The notes below the pieces were generated by a model. It did not search any database and was not told the DNA's origin. It was given only the letters and a program-made list of their open reading frames with translations. A stretch of 64,000 nt of DNA from Lindgomyces ingoldianus. Taxonomy: Eukaryota; Ascomycota; Dothideomycetes; Pleosporales; Lindgomycetaceae. Location of the stretch: NCBI RefSeq assembly GCF_010093535.1, contig NW_022985163.1, positions 2,145,285-2,209,284 on the forward strand, written 5' to 3'. The position numbers and the translations under genes were made by a program. Below, piece after piece: positions 1-14,400 of this stretch; within the stretch, counting starts at the first letter, position 1; each line of letters starts with the position of its first letter.

Positions 1-559
1 ATTATCTCATAAATCAGGCGCTCCACTTAGCACTCAGGCCGGTGTCCGAAACAACTGACACTATGGGCCAATCAGAATTCGCTTATGCAACAAGGCCAAG
101 CCTCACGTGACAAGGACCCTTTCGTCTCCATCTCCAGATCCTCCGCCTAGGATCAACACCGACCTACCTACCTCTGCCTGATTCTGACACCCTGTCGTGC
201 CATCTAGCGAATGCATCGCGAACGCTCTCACGAATTCCAGCTTATAGTATCTAGTCATCTTACGTCACACTCCATGCGCAATGCCTGCGGTAGTTCGGGA
301 GATGCCCGCTCGGCAAGCAAACCACCAGCCTCATCTACCATGACTCCACGGGAAAGAGAAGTCTAGAGATGGTCAATATTCGAGTATATAGGTCGTTCAG
401 TTTCCTGCATTTCTAGAATCTATCATCACAAGCAACTCAACAACAACAGCAACAACAACAACCAACAACCAACAACCAAAAACCAACAACCAGCCTTCGC
501 AACAGCTACTTTCTTCTTCATTTCAATCAACAACCACCAAGAACTCATATTCCTTCAAG
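1..559 (+). promoter_or_regulatory. Upstream region and 5' leader of the small secreted-protein gene
   Basis: No gene is visible in 1-360. A TATA-like GTATATA lies at 384-390, about 170 bp before the ATG at 560. From about 433 to 512 the presumed 5' leader is a run of CAA/ACAAC triplets with no ATG in it, followed by a CT/CA-rich stretch. Unstructured CA-rich leaders of this kind are common in highly expressed fungal genes; this last point is inference. The transcription start is not determined. Confidence 0.45.
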
Positions 560-1135
560 ATGGTTAACGTCAAGTCTCTCTTCGTTGGAGCTTCGCTCCT
601 GATCAGTGGGATCTTTGCGGCTCCCGTCTCATCTGATGTCGCTGCTCCTGAGGCTCGTAGTCTCGATCGCAGGACATTCACAAAAGCGGCTCCTGATCCA
701 AACAACATCCTGGAAAACACCTATATCGTAGGGCCCAACTACAAGAGTAAAGGCTATACATCAGCGACTGTCAGCGACTTGAGCGGCTGCACTGCTCTCT
801 ATATCTGGGACAAGGCCTTCATCCCATCCGTCTTCCATATTTTCTGCGGTCAAGAGAGGGCCGATGGCAAAGCGGCAGGGGAGATGGTAGATGAGCTCGG
901 TTCGCAGTGGTGGGCGGGCGGTGCCGGCATCTTTGCGTCAACCACTACACGGGCCCAGGCTGTCGAGGCAGGACTCAAGGAGGCCATCCCGGATATCAGG
1001 ATCATCAACACTGAAATCTACACTCCTGGCACGGGCGATATGGCGCGAACCAGGGTCACTGTTGCAAAGGGCAGCAACGTTTTCAATGAACAGAACTACC
1101 AAGGCACCCCAACTCAGCCCGGCCAGAAGAACTAG
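560..1135 (+). CDS. Small secreted protein, 191 aa, function unknown (effector-like candidate)
   Basis: A single uninterrupted frame of 191 residues. Residues 1 to about 21 form a typical signal peptide (basic start, hydrophobic LFVGASLLISGIFAA core, alanine at the probable cleavage site). An Arg-Arg at 37-38 could be a Kex2-type processing site, giving a mature protein from about residue 39. Only two cysteines are seen, C77 in a Gly-Cys-Thr motif and C96 in Phe-Cys-Gly, spaced so that they could pair. The middle part alternates hydrophobic strands with short loops, and the C terminus is polar and Gln/Pro-rich. I do not recognise a named family. It loosely recalls fungal secreted proteins with a Gly-Cys-Thr-Ala motif followed by a His-containing strand, but this is a weak resemblance. 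The gene lies about 0.8 kb from a large RIP-mutated transposon block, a setting in which many fungal effectors sit. It shows no RIP damage. Confidence 0.75.
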   Translation: MVNVKSLFVGASLLISGIFAAPVSSDVAAPEARSLDRRTFTKAAPDPNNILENTYIVGPNYKSKGYTSATVSDLSGCTALYIWDKAFIPSVFHIFCGQERADGKAAGEMVDELGSQWWAGGAGIFASTTTRAQAVEAGLKEAIPDIRIINTEIYTPGTGDMARTRVTVAKGSNVFNEQNYQGTPTQPGQKN

Positions 1136-1921
1136 ATGCTTGCAGAGTTTTCAGTATCAGCTCCGGCTTAGGAAATCAACAAGATGGATAGCGGTCAATT
1201 TGTGTAAGGTAGTGAGTTTCGTACGAAAGTAGCTGTATTGTCATTCCTTTATATGTTGTAGACCTTTGGATTTTATCAATTACAATTGCATCATAAGAAA
1301 CTTCAGCGCAATGCTTCAGATTTGAAAAAAAAAGCATCTCATGAGACTCACAGTAGATTGGTAAACTGTATTCGTGCCACATACTGTTCCAAATTCTATC
1401 CTGCTTACTATCAAGATAACTCGGTAGGTTGAAACAGCGATTGTACGTTAACGTGTCTCCCTCGGTTGCCGGACGCACGGTGTAACCGGACAAATCACAG
1501 GTACTTTGACTTAAAGCAACTCAGGTTCATTGTGCACGTCGACTGTTCCCGTCATTTCATGTCATTCTTGTAGTTGTGGCCAATCCTGAGCCGCCCCCCA
1601 CCCTGGCAAGTCCGAAATTCGCTCGCGTCGTCGCCTCCGCGCCTGATTACGGAGAGCCTCCTTTCATGGTGTATCAGGGTCCCTCGGCTTATAGCACCAC
1701 CATCGAGCTCTTTTCACCCTCTAAACCCACAGAGGGGTCTGATTAAGGTTCCTGAGCCTTGCCACGAGGTTGATAAGTCATCGTCAGCCTTGTGGGCGGC
1801 ATTCCAGGCTCGTTCATGCAGTGGGACCACGCCACTCGGTACATCTCATCAAACCCAACAAGTATTTCCCTAGTCCAACGATCTAGATCGCTTAATATCT
1901 TACGTACTATGTATTTTAATA
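1136..1921. other. Intergenic sequence with a possible gene-tail remnant
   Basis: The 3' flank of the secreted-protein gene, followed by GC-richer sequence. From about 1540 to 1745 one + frame reads through a Pro/Ser-rich stretch and ends in TAA at 1743-1745. It has no start codon or recognisable domain, so it may be the tail of a lost gene. The sequence turns AT-rich at about 1890, just before the TA target site of the next element. Confidence 0.3.
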
Positions 1922-2249
1922 TACAGTCAACTCTCGATGGCGCGATACAAACAGGGAGCTAGGATTATATTGTTATATTAAAATATTGTTATAGCAAAAT
2001 AGTTACGTAAGCTAACTATCTAGGGTGCCCTAGACAGCCTGCTTAGATTTCTAAGCCTTTGCTTTAGTATTTAGCTACTATAGAGTCTTTATCTACTAAA
2101 AAGTTATCTTATTTATATGTTCTTAATATAAGAGTAGTAACTTAAGAGCCTGCTCTGCCTTAGTAGAGGTAGGTATCTGTACAGAAGCCTTTTTATCTTC
2201 TAATTCCTCTTTAACTATAGCTAGTAGCTAGCTGTACCTTATAATAGCG

Positions 2250-3567
2250 TTTACTATATTAAATTTAAATTAATTAAGCTTATTATTTTTATTAATAAAA
2301 TTAAAAAAGTTCTTAAGACTTATAACATCCTAGATTCTGCTAGTGTGCTGTACTTATTTATATAGCTCCTTTAGCTCCTACTAAGGCTGCTCCTTTAGAT
2401 TAGGTAGATAGATTAGTTCCTATGTAGGCTAGATTCTAGCTTAGTAGAAGCAGTAATAGACTATATTACTATAAAAGTTGTTATACTAGGCTTAAGAGGC
2501 CTAGTGTAAGGCACAGTAAAGGTTAACTTTAGTAGCTAAATTAGCGCCTTACTTATAGCTAAAAACTATATAGTGTATTTACTACTTTTTATAGCAGCGC
2601 TTAAATTAACTAATTACACTTTAATTAAGTAGCTAATAAATACTAGTAAAATTTGCTAGTAGCTATTAAATCTAAATATTTAGTAAAAGTAGCATTAGAT
2701 TAACTTTTAATATATAAGTGCTATAGTTATCTATAAGTAGTAGAATAGTCTTAGTCCTAATCTACTAATAAAAGGCCTATAGCTAGTTTTTTATAACTAT
2801 ATAGTTTATTTATGCCTTTAGATTTAACAACTATTAGATATCTAAAGCCTTAAGGTTAACATAATATAGAGCATGTAGCCTAGCTGCCTTTTTAATAGCC
2901 TAAAGAGTAAAGCACTAGCTGCTAGTAAAGTTATAGTAGCATATAATTAATATCTAGCTTTTATCTTTTTTTTACTAAGCTAAGCTTTAGTTAAGAGGCC
3001 TAATAATAGTACTTACTGCTAATATAGGCCTATTTTATCTATATTAAATATATTCTTCTTTATGTACTCTCTACATAGCGTTCTAATAGCTCTTATCTTT
3101 TGCTTAGCTTAGGCTAGCACTAAAGCAGCCTTACTATAATGCTTATAAAGCTTAATATTATAATGTTGCTTAAAGTTAGTAAGCTAGCCTACACTAAACT
3201 CTAGTATAGAGAGGTTAACATAATTAGGTATCTACAGCTAGATAGCCTTTGCTTTCTTAATAAGGATATTACTAAAGACGTTGCTGCTAGAGCTTTTAAA
3301 GTGCTGCTACTAGTTAAAAAGAATAGCTTTTAAGATAGGCTACTGTGCCTACTATTAACATAAGCAGTTAGTAGTAGAGCTATAAGCACTATTAAAGTAG
3401 CTATATTACTTTAAAAGAGACTTAAATACTATTAACTAATAGATTTAATAGCTATATTCTTGCTTAAACTAGTTAATTATGTTAATCTACCTCTAAAAGG
3501 GCCCTTAACATTAGTACTATTATTGCAGAGTACGCTGCTGCTTATTAGTAATTACTATATGTAGCAT
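2250..3567 (-). pseudogene. RIP-destroyed pogo/Fot1-type transposase
   Basis: Reading the minus strand from an ATG at 3567, one frame keeps the pattern of a pogo-type DNA-binding region: a short helix-turn-helix segment, then a CENP-B/Tc5-type helix around 3165-3210 with Phe-Ser-Val-Gly, a stop where Trp is expected, and Leu-Thr-Asn-Phe-Lys-Gln. TAA/TAG stops occur every few residues at positions where family members have Gln or Trp, as RIP would produce. The catalytic DDE half should lie at about 2250-2950, but I could not read it with confidence. It cannot encode an active enzyme. Confidence 0.65.
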
Positions 3568-6196
3568 TTTCTTTTCTTAATATAACAATATTTAATTAAA
3601 AAGCCTATAACGTACTTCACAGGCGAGTTGCTCACACACCTGAGTCGCTTACTTTTGCCAAGACCCTACCCTAACAAACTCTATTATAGCCTATAACAAC
3701 CTGCTCTAGCACTATATAGTATAGTACAGCCTAGAATATTATTTAGATACTACTTCTGCTTCTTGCTTACACATTTACATGTTATGCCTAGTCTAATTGC
3801 ACTATCTGCAGCGCCTTTAGAATAGCTTACTTACTTTAGCTTACACCTGCTTCTTTGCCTTTTTTCTATTACTACGCGCTCTAAACTCCTTTAGAGCTGT
3901 TAAGTATAAGCTTTTTTAAATTATTAAAGTTTTTTCTGCTTTAATTTACTTTTTTTTATATAATTTATGTTATGTAGTAGCCTTATTAGCTGCTTAAAGC
4001 TTAGTAATTTTCTATTATACTAATACTAGCTTATACATAATTATTACTACCCCTTTTAAGACTTTTTTAAACACTTTAACTATAAAAGTTAGTAAACTAT
4101 TTATATGCTTTTAAATTTTTATTTTTATAAGCATTAATTATAACTTAAGTTTTAAAGTATTACTTAGGGTTTATAACTACTAGAGCTTATTATATATAAG
4201 TAGTAGTAGTAATAAAGTGCGCAACTTTATATTAAGGCTTATTATAACTTATTATAGGTTAAAAGAAACTAATCTAGCGCTTTAAAACTTTTCTTAGATA
4301 TTACTAAAAGTAATTATAGTATTATAAGCTACTTTAAAGTATAGTAAAAACTTTATTTTTATAATATAAGTAATTTAGTTATGTATAAAGTTTTTAGCTT
4401 AGCGCTTATATACTTTTTTTAAAGAAGTAAAACAACCTACATTAAGTAGCTATAAAAGGTGTAATAAGTAAAAAAGTATATAAATAGTAATAATTTTATT
4501 ATCTTTATAGTATTACTAAAAATAAAGTAAGTTATAGCTTTTATAGCTGTTAATAACTAGTAGGTAGTAGCTGCTAACAGTACACTTCTTTATATGCATA
4601 TTAAAGTGCTTTAACTAGTCTAGACTAAGCTAATTAGTAGTCTAGCTGCGCTTAGAGATTATAATAACTTAATTTTAAAGTAGATTTTTTTTATACTAGT
4701 TTAAAAAGTAGTTGCTACTCTAGAAAATAATAAAAAGTAAAATAGCCTACTTTTTAGTATTAATGCCTTAGATAGCTGTTGTCTACTTTTAGTTACCTAG
4801 CTAGACTACTTTTAGCTATTCTTATCTCTCTAAACTTATAATAACTGCTTTAGTAGATATCTAGCCTATTATAAACTTTATTTTATTAAAGTTATAACAT
4901 ACCTAATAGGTTAGCTAGCCACACAGGTTAGCTAGCCACTTTTGCTAAGCCCCTACTAAAACTACCCTATTCTAGCGCAAAACAGCCTACTTTAGCCCTA
5001 TATAAAGTAATATAACATAAGATATTATTTAAAGTCTACTTTTACTACTTTCTTACATATACGCAAGTTATGCCTAGTTTAATTGCACTGCCTGCATTGC
5101 CTTTAACTTAGCTTACCTTTTTTAGCGCGCACCTGCGTCTTTAGCTTCTTCTTATTACTACACGCTTTAAACTTCTTTAAAGTAGTTAAATAAGCTTTAT
5201 TTTTAACTATTAAAGTTTTTTTTGCTTAAATCTGCTTTCTTTTATGTAATTTATGTTATATAGTAGCCTTATTTGCTACTTAAAGCTTTATAATCTTCTT
5301 TTACACTAACACTAGCTTATGTGTAATAATTGCTACTTTTTTAAAACTTTTTAAAGGCCTTTAGTATAAATATTAGTAAGCTATTTATATACTTTTAAAT
5401 TCTTACCTTTATAAGCATTAATTATAACCTAAATTTAAAAGTATTACTTAGAGTTTATAGCTACTAGAGCTTATTATTAATAAGTAGTAGTAGTAATAAA
5501 GTATATAACTAGATATTAAAGGCTATTTTAATTTATTCTAAGTTAAATAGAACTAAACTAGCACCTTAAAACCCTTTTTAGATATTACTAAAAGTAATTA
5601 CTATATTATAAGTGTGTATAAAGCATAGTAAAAACTTAAGTTTTATAATATAAGTAATTTAGTTACATATAAAATTTTTAGCTTAGCGCTTATACACTTT
5701 TTTTAAAGGGGTAAAACAACCTATATTAAAAGGCTATAAAAAGAGTAATAAGTGTAAAAGTATATAGATAGTAATAATTTTATTTTTTTTATAGTACTAC
5801 TAAAAATTAAGTAAGTTATAGCTTTTATAGCCATTAATAATAAAAAGCTAATAAGCGCTTATAAGTTTTTTTTTATATGCTTATTAAAGTGCTTTAACTA
5901 CTATAGCGTAAGCTTATTTATTATTTAGCTATTTTTAAAGACTATAATAACCTAGTTTTAAAGCAGATTTTTTTATACTAGGTAAAAAAGTAATAGCAGC
6001 CCTTAAAAATAAAAAAAAATAAAATAGCTTACTTTATTATATTAATACCTTAAATAACTATTATTTACTTTTTATTACTTTACTATATTACTTTTAGCTA
6101 TCTTTATTTTTTAAAGCTATAATAACTACTCTAGTTAATATTTAGCCTATTATAAAGCTTAACTTATTAAAGTTATATGTATTTTTATTTTAAATA

Positions 6197-7296
6197 ACGT
6201 ACTTTACAGGCAAGTTACTTACACACCTAAGTTACTTACTTTTACTAAGACTCTACTAAACTACTCTTTTTATACTAATGCATTTCTTACAACACTACTT
6301 AGACACGCTAAAAGAATGTTAGATATAGCTTATACTCTAAGCTTTTAAATAAAATATAAAACTGTTAAAAAAATGTGCTATAGCTATATATAAAGTTTTA
6401 TAAAAAATAATAAATAACTATAGCGCTAGATAACTTTTATAAGTTAATTCTACAGCTAAATTATAAAGGCTAGGTAATAAAAAAAAGTAGGTAATTATTA
6501 AGACTATACTTAAGCTATATACATAAAGAATTTTCTCTTAAATAGCATTTATAGCTAATATAGCTAATTCTTTACGCGCTAAGCATAATCTAGGCTATGT
6601 TTATATAAACTAGCCTAGTATGTTTATAAAGTGTTATTTAAAGCTTAAAGTAAAGTTTTAAGTGTAAGTATAGTTAAAAAATATTTAGCTAATTATAAAC
6701 TTTATTTTACTAAAGTTATATATGTTATTATTTTAGATACTATACTTAGCTTTAATATTTTTTATAAGGCTAAACCTACTTTAAATTACTTTAGAACTCT
6801 TATAAAAAGCTTTTTTATAGTTATACTTATACTTAAATATTACTTTAAGCTTTAAATAACACTTTATAAACATACTAGGCTAGTTTATATAAATATAGCC
6901 TAGATTATGCTTAGCGCACAAAGAATTAGCTATATTAGCTATAAATGCTATTTAAAAGAAAATTTCTTATGTATATAGCTTAAGTATAGTTTTAATAATT
7001 ACCTACTTTTTTTTATTACCTAGCCTTTATAATTTAGCTGTAGAATTAGCTTATAAAAGTTATTTAGCACTATAGTTATTTATTATCTTTTATAAGACTT
7101 TATATATAGCTATAGCATATTTTTTTAAGAGTTTTATGTCTTATTTAAAAGCTTAAAGTATAAGCTATATCTAATATTCTTTTAGCACATCTAAGTAGTG
7201 TTGTAGGGAATACATTAGTATAAAAAGAGTAGTTTAGTAGGGTCTTAGTAAAAGTAAGCAACTTAGGTGTGTAAGCAACTTGCCTGTAAAGTACGT
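6197..7296. mobile_element. ACGT-A short foldback element, 1100 bp
   Basis: Terminal ACGTAC...GTACGT flanked by TA. The left and right arms are inverted copies of each other for roughly 450 bp, separated by a spacer of about 200 bp that matches the middle of the transposase region of the long copies. The surrounding ACGT-B sequence shows the empty site: the same flank occurs uninterrupted near 10530, with TA present once. No coding capacity. Confidence 0.85.
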
Positions 7297-7854
7297 TACT
7301 ATACTTAGCTTTTATGTTAGCTACTAGGTAAAACTAGACCTAAATAACTTTTAGATTTTTATAAAGTGCTTTTTTATAATTATACTTATAATTAAACTTT
7401 ATTATAAACTTAGAGCAGTGCTTAACTTACATACTAGGCTAGTTTAAGCTAATCTAGCCTAGATTACGCTCTATGTATAAGAAATTAGCTATATTAGCTA
7501 TAGCTATAAGCCTAAAAAAAAATCTATGTGTAATAAGCTTAAGTATATACTTAATAACTACTTTTTTTTTAAGCTTAGTTAGATTTTTTAATTTAAGCTA
7601 GCATTTTACTTCTAAAGGCTGTCTAGTGTGTTAATTACTTAGTGTTATGTAAAAAACATTATAAATAGCTGTAGTATGTTATAAAAAAAGTTTTAAGTTT
7701 TATTTAAAAGCTTAAAAAGTAAGCTATATCTAACATTCTTTAAAAAATTTAATCTAGTGTTGTTGTTAAAGCATTATATAGATAGGTAGAGTGTAGTAGG
7801 GGCTTAGTAAAAGTAGCTAGCTAACCTGTGTAGCTAGCTAACCTGTTAAGTACG

Positions 7855-8475
7855 TGTTACGGCCAACAGTCAGACCGTAATAACCCAATTAGCTGTTCCC
7901 CACAGCCCGAACGACGTCGGATGGAAGACGCTTAGCCCCGCGCTGTGCGAATCACGTGACAAGACAGATGAGGAATGGCTCTAGCTTTTAGATAAAAGCC
8001 TCGCGGAATGCACTGTCTAATAGGGACTTAAGCATTGCAGGCAATACAGGCATTGCAGGCAGATGCAGGCAGTGCATGCAACGCATGCATTGCACGCAAA
8101 TGCATGCAAACCCTATGTATATAGATCTAATTACAACCATGTTTAAAAGGTTATAATTACTATTTAGTTTATTATTAGGACTACCCCCCTATATCTTTTT
8201 TTAAACTAAGAAGCTGTAACTCTTTTAAGCACAGCTGCCTTGTATATCTTGCACTATATATACCTCTACTCCTATCCCTACAGATCAGGTTTACTAGCTC
8301 CTATACAGCTGCTAGGTTAAACTATAAGCCTGCCTATTCTTTATTCTGCAATACCCTACACTCTGCTTAATAGACTGTACACCTAATTAAGCTAAGTCCT
8401 ACTCTCTTTATTAACATTTCTTTATAAGCTGTTGTACTCTAAAAATACTATTTTATTAGAGTAAGGATTATAACA
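7855..8475 (+). repeat. 5' LTR of the Gypsy element
   Basis: 621 bp, TGTTACGG...TATAACA. It contains a cluster of related octamers around 8033-8108 (GCATTGCAGGCA, GCATGCAACGCATGC), also present in the 3' LTR, probably a promoter-proximal repeat. It differs from the 3' LTR mainly by C-to-T and G-to-A changes. Confidence 0.9.
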
Positions 8476-8498
8476 GTAATCACCACCCCCTGCAAAGT

Positions 8499-11400
8499 AT
8501 GGCTACTACCTTAGACATTAGTATGACAGGTGCTTCAGCCGCTGGCACTAGCCAGACCTCCACAGCAACTAAAGAAGCACAGAATTAGTAAATACTCTAC
8601 CTCTGTAATAAGCTTAAACAACTTAAGCAACACCTCTAGCTTTAAACATAATAAGGGCCCTTAAACATTTACTAGATCTAGGCCCTGCAGCTAGAGGTAG
8701 CTAACCTTAGGAATATTACCTAAGAAAAAACTAGTATTAAATCTAAGAAGACCTTACGCCTAGCTCCCCCTAAGGCATTTAATAGTTCTGCTAAAGATTT
8801 AAAACCCTTCTTTACTAAATACTACCTTTACATGTAATATAATAAAGGCGCCTTTAAAATAGACAAAGAAATAATCTCTTAGATAAGCCTACACCTAGAA
8901 GGATTACCTGCTATTTAGTTCTAACTCTACACTAATAACTAGATAAACTACAAAATAACTAGTAACCTTTTACTACTTAAAACATAGAAAGTCTTTAATA
9001 ATATTAACTTATTTAAAGCAGCCCTAACTATAATTTATAGGCTAGTTAATAAAGAAAAAAGAGCAGTTAACTAAATAGATACTCTCTAACAGGGCAACAG
9101 CTCTGTCTAATAATACGCAGCCTGCTTTAGAGAATTGCTAGCTATCTGCAGATAGACAGATAAAAAAGCTATAAAATAAATGTTTTACAAAGGACTCTTA
9201 AATACTATTAAAAACAAATTTACTTATAATAAGAAGCCTAAGAGCTTTAAGAATTATGTTAAAAAAGCACTTACTTACAACAAAAGACATACTAAGTAAC
9301 ATAGTAAAAAAAAAAAAGGCTAGACAACTATAAAACTTAACTAGTTTTAGAAAAGAAAAGAAGCTCTATAGACTAACACTAAGCCTATAGACCTTAGTTA
9401 CACTAAGCACATGCGTAGCTTTTTTAAGAAAAAGAGTAATACCTCTAGAAGTGTAAAGCTACCTCTAAACAAGAAATAAAAGAAATAGCTTAAAAAAAAA
9501 GCATGCCTTAACTGCAGAAAAGTAAGCTACTTTTAGTAGAAATGCTTAAACTTTAAATAACTAGAGAATAAAGATAGTAGACTATCTATAAAAGTAATGC
9601 ATATAGAACAAGGCTTAACAGGACAAGAAATCCTAGACTAGCTAGACAAACGCCTCTGCTAGTAATGCAGAGACAACTATAAATCTAAAGGATGCCCTAT
9701 AAACTACTAAAAAGTTAAAGTAAGAAACAACAACAAAGTCTTTAGGGCACTAGAACAAGCTGCCACCTATAAAGGATAGTAAGGCTATACCTAGGCTACA
9801 ACATACATTGCAAACATTAAAGAAGAGAAGGAAAAGTTTCTCTTAAGACAACTAATAACAGAAATCTTAGCTTAAGAACTAAAATATTAATTTACCTATA
9901 AAGACTGCTAGAAATGTAGTAACACACACTGTTAAAAAGACTGCAAAAAATTAATAACGTACCTAACAGGTTGGCCGGCCACACAGGTTGGCCGGCCACT
10001 TTTGCTAAGCCCCTACTAAAACTACCCTATTCTCTCGCAAAACAGCCCACTTTAGCCCTGTATAGAGTAATACAACATAAGATATTATTTAGAGTCTACT
10101 TCTACTACTTACTTACACATACATAAGTTATGCCTAGTCTAATTGCACTGCCTGCATTGCCTTTAACTTAGCTTACCTTTTTTAGCGCGCACCTGCGTCT
10201 TTAGCTTCTTCCTATTACTATGCGCTCTAAACTCCTTTAAAGCAGTTAGACAAGCTCTATTCTTAACTATTAAGGTCTTTTCTGCCTAAATTTACTTCTT
10301 TTTATGTAATTTATGTTGCGTAGCAGCCTTATTTGCTGCTTAAAGCTCTGTGATCTTATAGCCTACCTTGTTATGTTAATGCTCTAGATAACTATTATCT
10401 ACTTTTTATTACCTTACTGTATTACCTTTAGCTGTTCTTATCTCTCTAAAGCTATAACAACTGCTCTAGTTAATATCTAGCCTATTATAAAGCCTAACTT
10501 GTTAAAGTTATACCTGTTTTTATCCTAGATACTGTACTTAGCTTTTATGTTAGCTACTAGGCAAAACTAGCCCTAGATAACCTCTAGATCCTTATAAAGT
10601 GCTCTTTTATAATTATACTTATAATTAAACTTTATTATAAACTTAGGGTAGTGCTTAACCTACATACTAGTCTAGTTTAAGCTAACCTAGCCTAGATTGC
10701 GCTCTACAGGCAAGGAATTAGCTATATTAGCTACAGCTACAAGCCTAAAGGGAAATCTGCGTGTAATAAGCTTAAGTATGTACTTAACAACTACTTTTTT
10801 CTTAAGCTTAGTTAGATTCCTTAATTTAGGCTAGCATTCTGCTTGTAAAGGCTGTCTAGCGCGTTAATTGCTTAGTGTTGTGTAAGAGACATTATAGATA
10901 GCTGCAGCACGTTGCAAGAAGAGTTTTAAGTCTTATTTAAGAGCCTAAAGAGCAAGCTATATCTAACGTTCTTTAGAAGATTTAATCTAGTGTTGTTGTT
11001 AAGGCATTATGTAGATAGGTAGAGTTTAGTGGGGGCTTAGCAAAAGTGGCCAGCCAACCTGTGTGGCCGGCCAACCCGTTAGGTACGTTATATAAAACAT
11101 ATATTAATAATAATGTTAAAACTTACAACATACTAAAAGACATTACTAAGACACACTACACAGTTATAAACAAAGGTAAGCAATAAAAATTGTTTAAAAA
11201 AATTTTTAATAAAGAAAAAAGTTCTAACTAGTAGTGTACCTTACTAACAACACCTAAACTATGCTAAGAAAAAGCTAACACTTTACCCCTAGCATTAGCT
11301 ATTACCTGCAAAGACTTAGAAACTTAATAAAACAAGAGATACTGCATCCCTTATAGAAGCAAGCGTTATAATAAATTCTAATGCACCTACTAAAGTCACC

Positions 11401-14400
11401 CCTTACAAATTATTAGAACTAAAGAATACCCTAGGTGGACACAGGTTTAACTAATACTAGTACAAAATAATCTTAGAAAATGTCCTTATACTTAGTATCT
11501 GTGCAGTAACAAGTACTACATTAAACACTAGCTAACTAAACACAGGGCTAGCTAGTAGCTACACAGAACCTAAGAAAACGCACCTAGTAATAATACTCTA
11601 GTAGGCATAACATCTACCTGCAAAATGCCACATTGCCTCTATTACAGAAACAGCACAGACCACAAACAAAAACTATAGACAGAATGTAATAATAAAGCAG
11701 CATGCATGTTTTATTACTTCTAATAGAGGGCACACTAGCAAAATAACTAAACGCTATACTACTACAAAGTTAAAAACGCCTAATGCACAGTACCTAAGTG
11801 CATAATACTAGGACATTAAGAATATAAAATACAACTAGATTAACTAGCAGAATATAAGAATACTGCAGAAGCTGTTAAAGAAAACAATAAAATAAACTAT
11901 AAGAAAACCCCCTATAAGCTCTGCGTCTTTATCGCAGTAGAACAAGAACTAGGACAAAGCCTAACAACTAAAATTACCCTAACGCACCTAGGACAAAAAT
12001 AGACAGGACTTGCTCTAATAAATAGTAGATGCACGTTTACTGCAATTAACTCCTAATAGGTTAACTAGAAACACATACTCTTCTAAGTAAAAAAAAACCC
12101 CTTTAGAGTATCCCTAGCTAACACTTTATTAATAGAATATAGTGTAGGATAAATCTAACTTAAAACTAAGAAGCTTATTACAGAAGCTAAAAAAATTAAA
12201 AATTAGATATTATTTAACATACTACTATTAAGAAGTAAATACTAAGCAATTCTAGGCTATAACTAGCTTTACAAACACAACCTAACAATTAACTAGCAGA
12301 CTATGTCCCTAACTAGCCTAAGTAATACAGAAGAAGTCTGTGCAGCGCGTTACTAGCAGAAAAAACTAAAGATGTTCCTCTGCTAAAAACTAAAAGCCTA
12401 AGCAGTCTGCTTAATAAAGAAAGAATTAAAAGAAATCTTCTTTAAAAAATTTAAAAAAAAATAGGACCTTAACTAGATTAGAATCTACTAAATAGTGCAG
12501 GAAATAGCAAGGATACCTAAGAAATATAAGGGCTATAAGGACATGTTTAAAACTCTAGAAGACCTAGGAAAACTGCCGCCACATTAACCCTAGGACTACG
12601 CTATTAACCTTAAACTAGACCTATAACTAAAAACACACAAATTACAACTATTAACAAAAGCCTAAAAAGAAGCCTTGCAGAAATACATAGATTAGATGTT
12701 ATCCTAGGGGCACATCTAAAAAAGTAACAGTCCTATAGCATTAGCAGTAACCTTTACAAAGAAAAAGAATAGTAAGGTGCGTGTATACTAGGACTATTAA
12801 ACCTTAAATAATAATACTATAAAAGACTAGTACCCTCTACTAATTATTTAAAACATTATAAATTAACTTAAAGAAACTAAGCACTTTACTAAATTTAACA
12901 TCTAGGACAGATTTAACAAAATAAGAATTAAGAAAGAACATAAATAAATAACTGCTTTCTAAACTCTTAGAGGCCTATATAAACTTTTTATTATGCTATT
13001 TAGATTAACTAACGCACTAGCAACCTTTTAATAAGTTATTAACACTGCACTTAACCTCTACTTAGACATATTTGTACTTGTTTATTTAGATAACATCCTA
13101 ATATACACTAAAGAAGACTAGACAGACTACATATCTAAAGTAAAACTTATGCTTAACTAACTCTAATAATATAGACTACACCTATAACTAGAAAAATATA
13201 AATTTAATGTGTAAAAAACTAAATATTTAAGATTTATTATTAATAAAGAAGAAATAAAGATAGACCTTACTAAAGTAAATAAAGTATTAGACTAGCTAAC
13301 ACTAACTACTGTAACAGAAATTAAAGAATTTCTAGGCCTTACTAGCTATGTACAGAGAATAATTAAGGACTATTTAAAAATAGCTCTTCCCCTTATAGAC
13401 ACTACCTTAAAAGAAAGAGTAACCTAGAAATTTTATTAGACAGCAGAAATAAAAAAGGCTTTTTAGGAACTAAAGTAAATAATAACAACCTACCCTGTCC
13501 TTAGAATATACAACTCTACACTAGAAATAAAAGTACACACTAATGCCTTACTAAGAGCAGAAGGAGCTGCCCTCTTATAAAAATAAAAGAATAGTTAATA
13601 GCACCTTATAGCCTATTACTTAGCAAAGTTTACGCTACTTAAGCAGAAGTATACTATTCTTAACAAGGAATTAAAAGCTATAGTAAATGCATGCAGAAGC
13701 TAGAAAGTTAAACTCTAAGGCCTTAGTTAATAATTTATAATCTACACTAACTATGTAAACTTTATTACCTTTCTTACTAACAAGAAACTTTTACTAATGT
13801 ATGTATAATAAGCTATAGAACTTGCTTAGTTTAACTTTGTTATTAAACATGTAGCAGGAAACAGCAACTAGCAAGCTAACACCTTAAGTAGGCGCGCAGA
13901 CTATTTTAAGGCTAATAAATAAGATTTAGAAGAATTTATAATCTTTAAGAAAACTTATAAAGGGCTAGTTTATAGAGGACTAAACCTAGAATAAATACTG
14001 TGTTCCCTTACAGTAGTTAAACAAAGATAAAAAAACCTTATATAAGAATACTACAAAGCTCTAATGTTTAGCTATCTAGGAATTAGGTCTTTACAGAAAA
14101 AGATTAAGATTACTATACTCTATAAGATACCTTAATTAAAACACTTATGTACTAAAGTCTTACAAGAATGTAACACCTATAATAAAAACAATCCTTAATG
14201 CTACAAACCTTACAGATTCCTCTAACTAATAACAGCCTCTAGTTAACTATAGACTATAATAACTATAGATTTTATTACAAGACTACTACTATCACAAGAA
14301 CCTAGCACTAAAAGACTATGCAACATAATTGCATAAGTTATTAACAAGACTACTAAATTTGTCTATCTATAGCTATTAGAAAAAAGCATTACAGCTAAAG

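Noticed and set aside
891..1232. 113-codon + frame overlapping the secreted-protein gene
   Set aside because: Different phase of the same DNA, no start context; the 191-residue frame with a signal peptide explains it.
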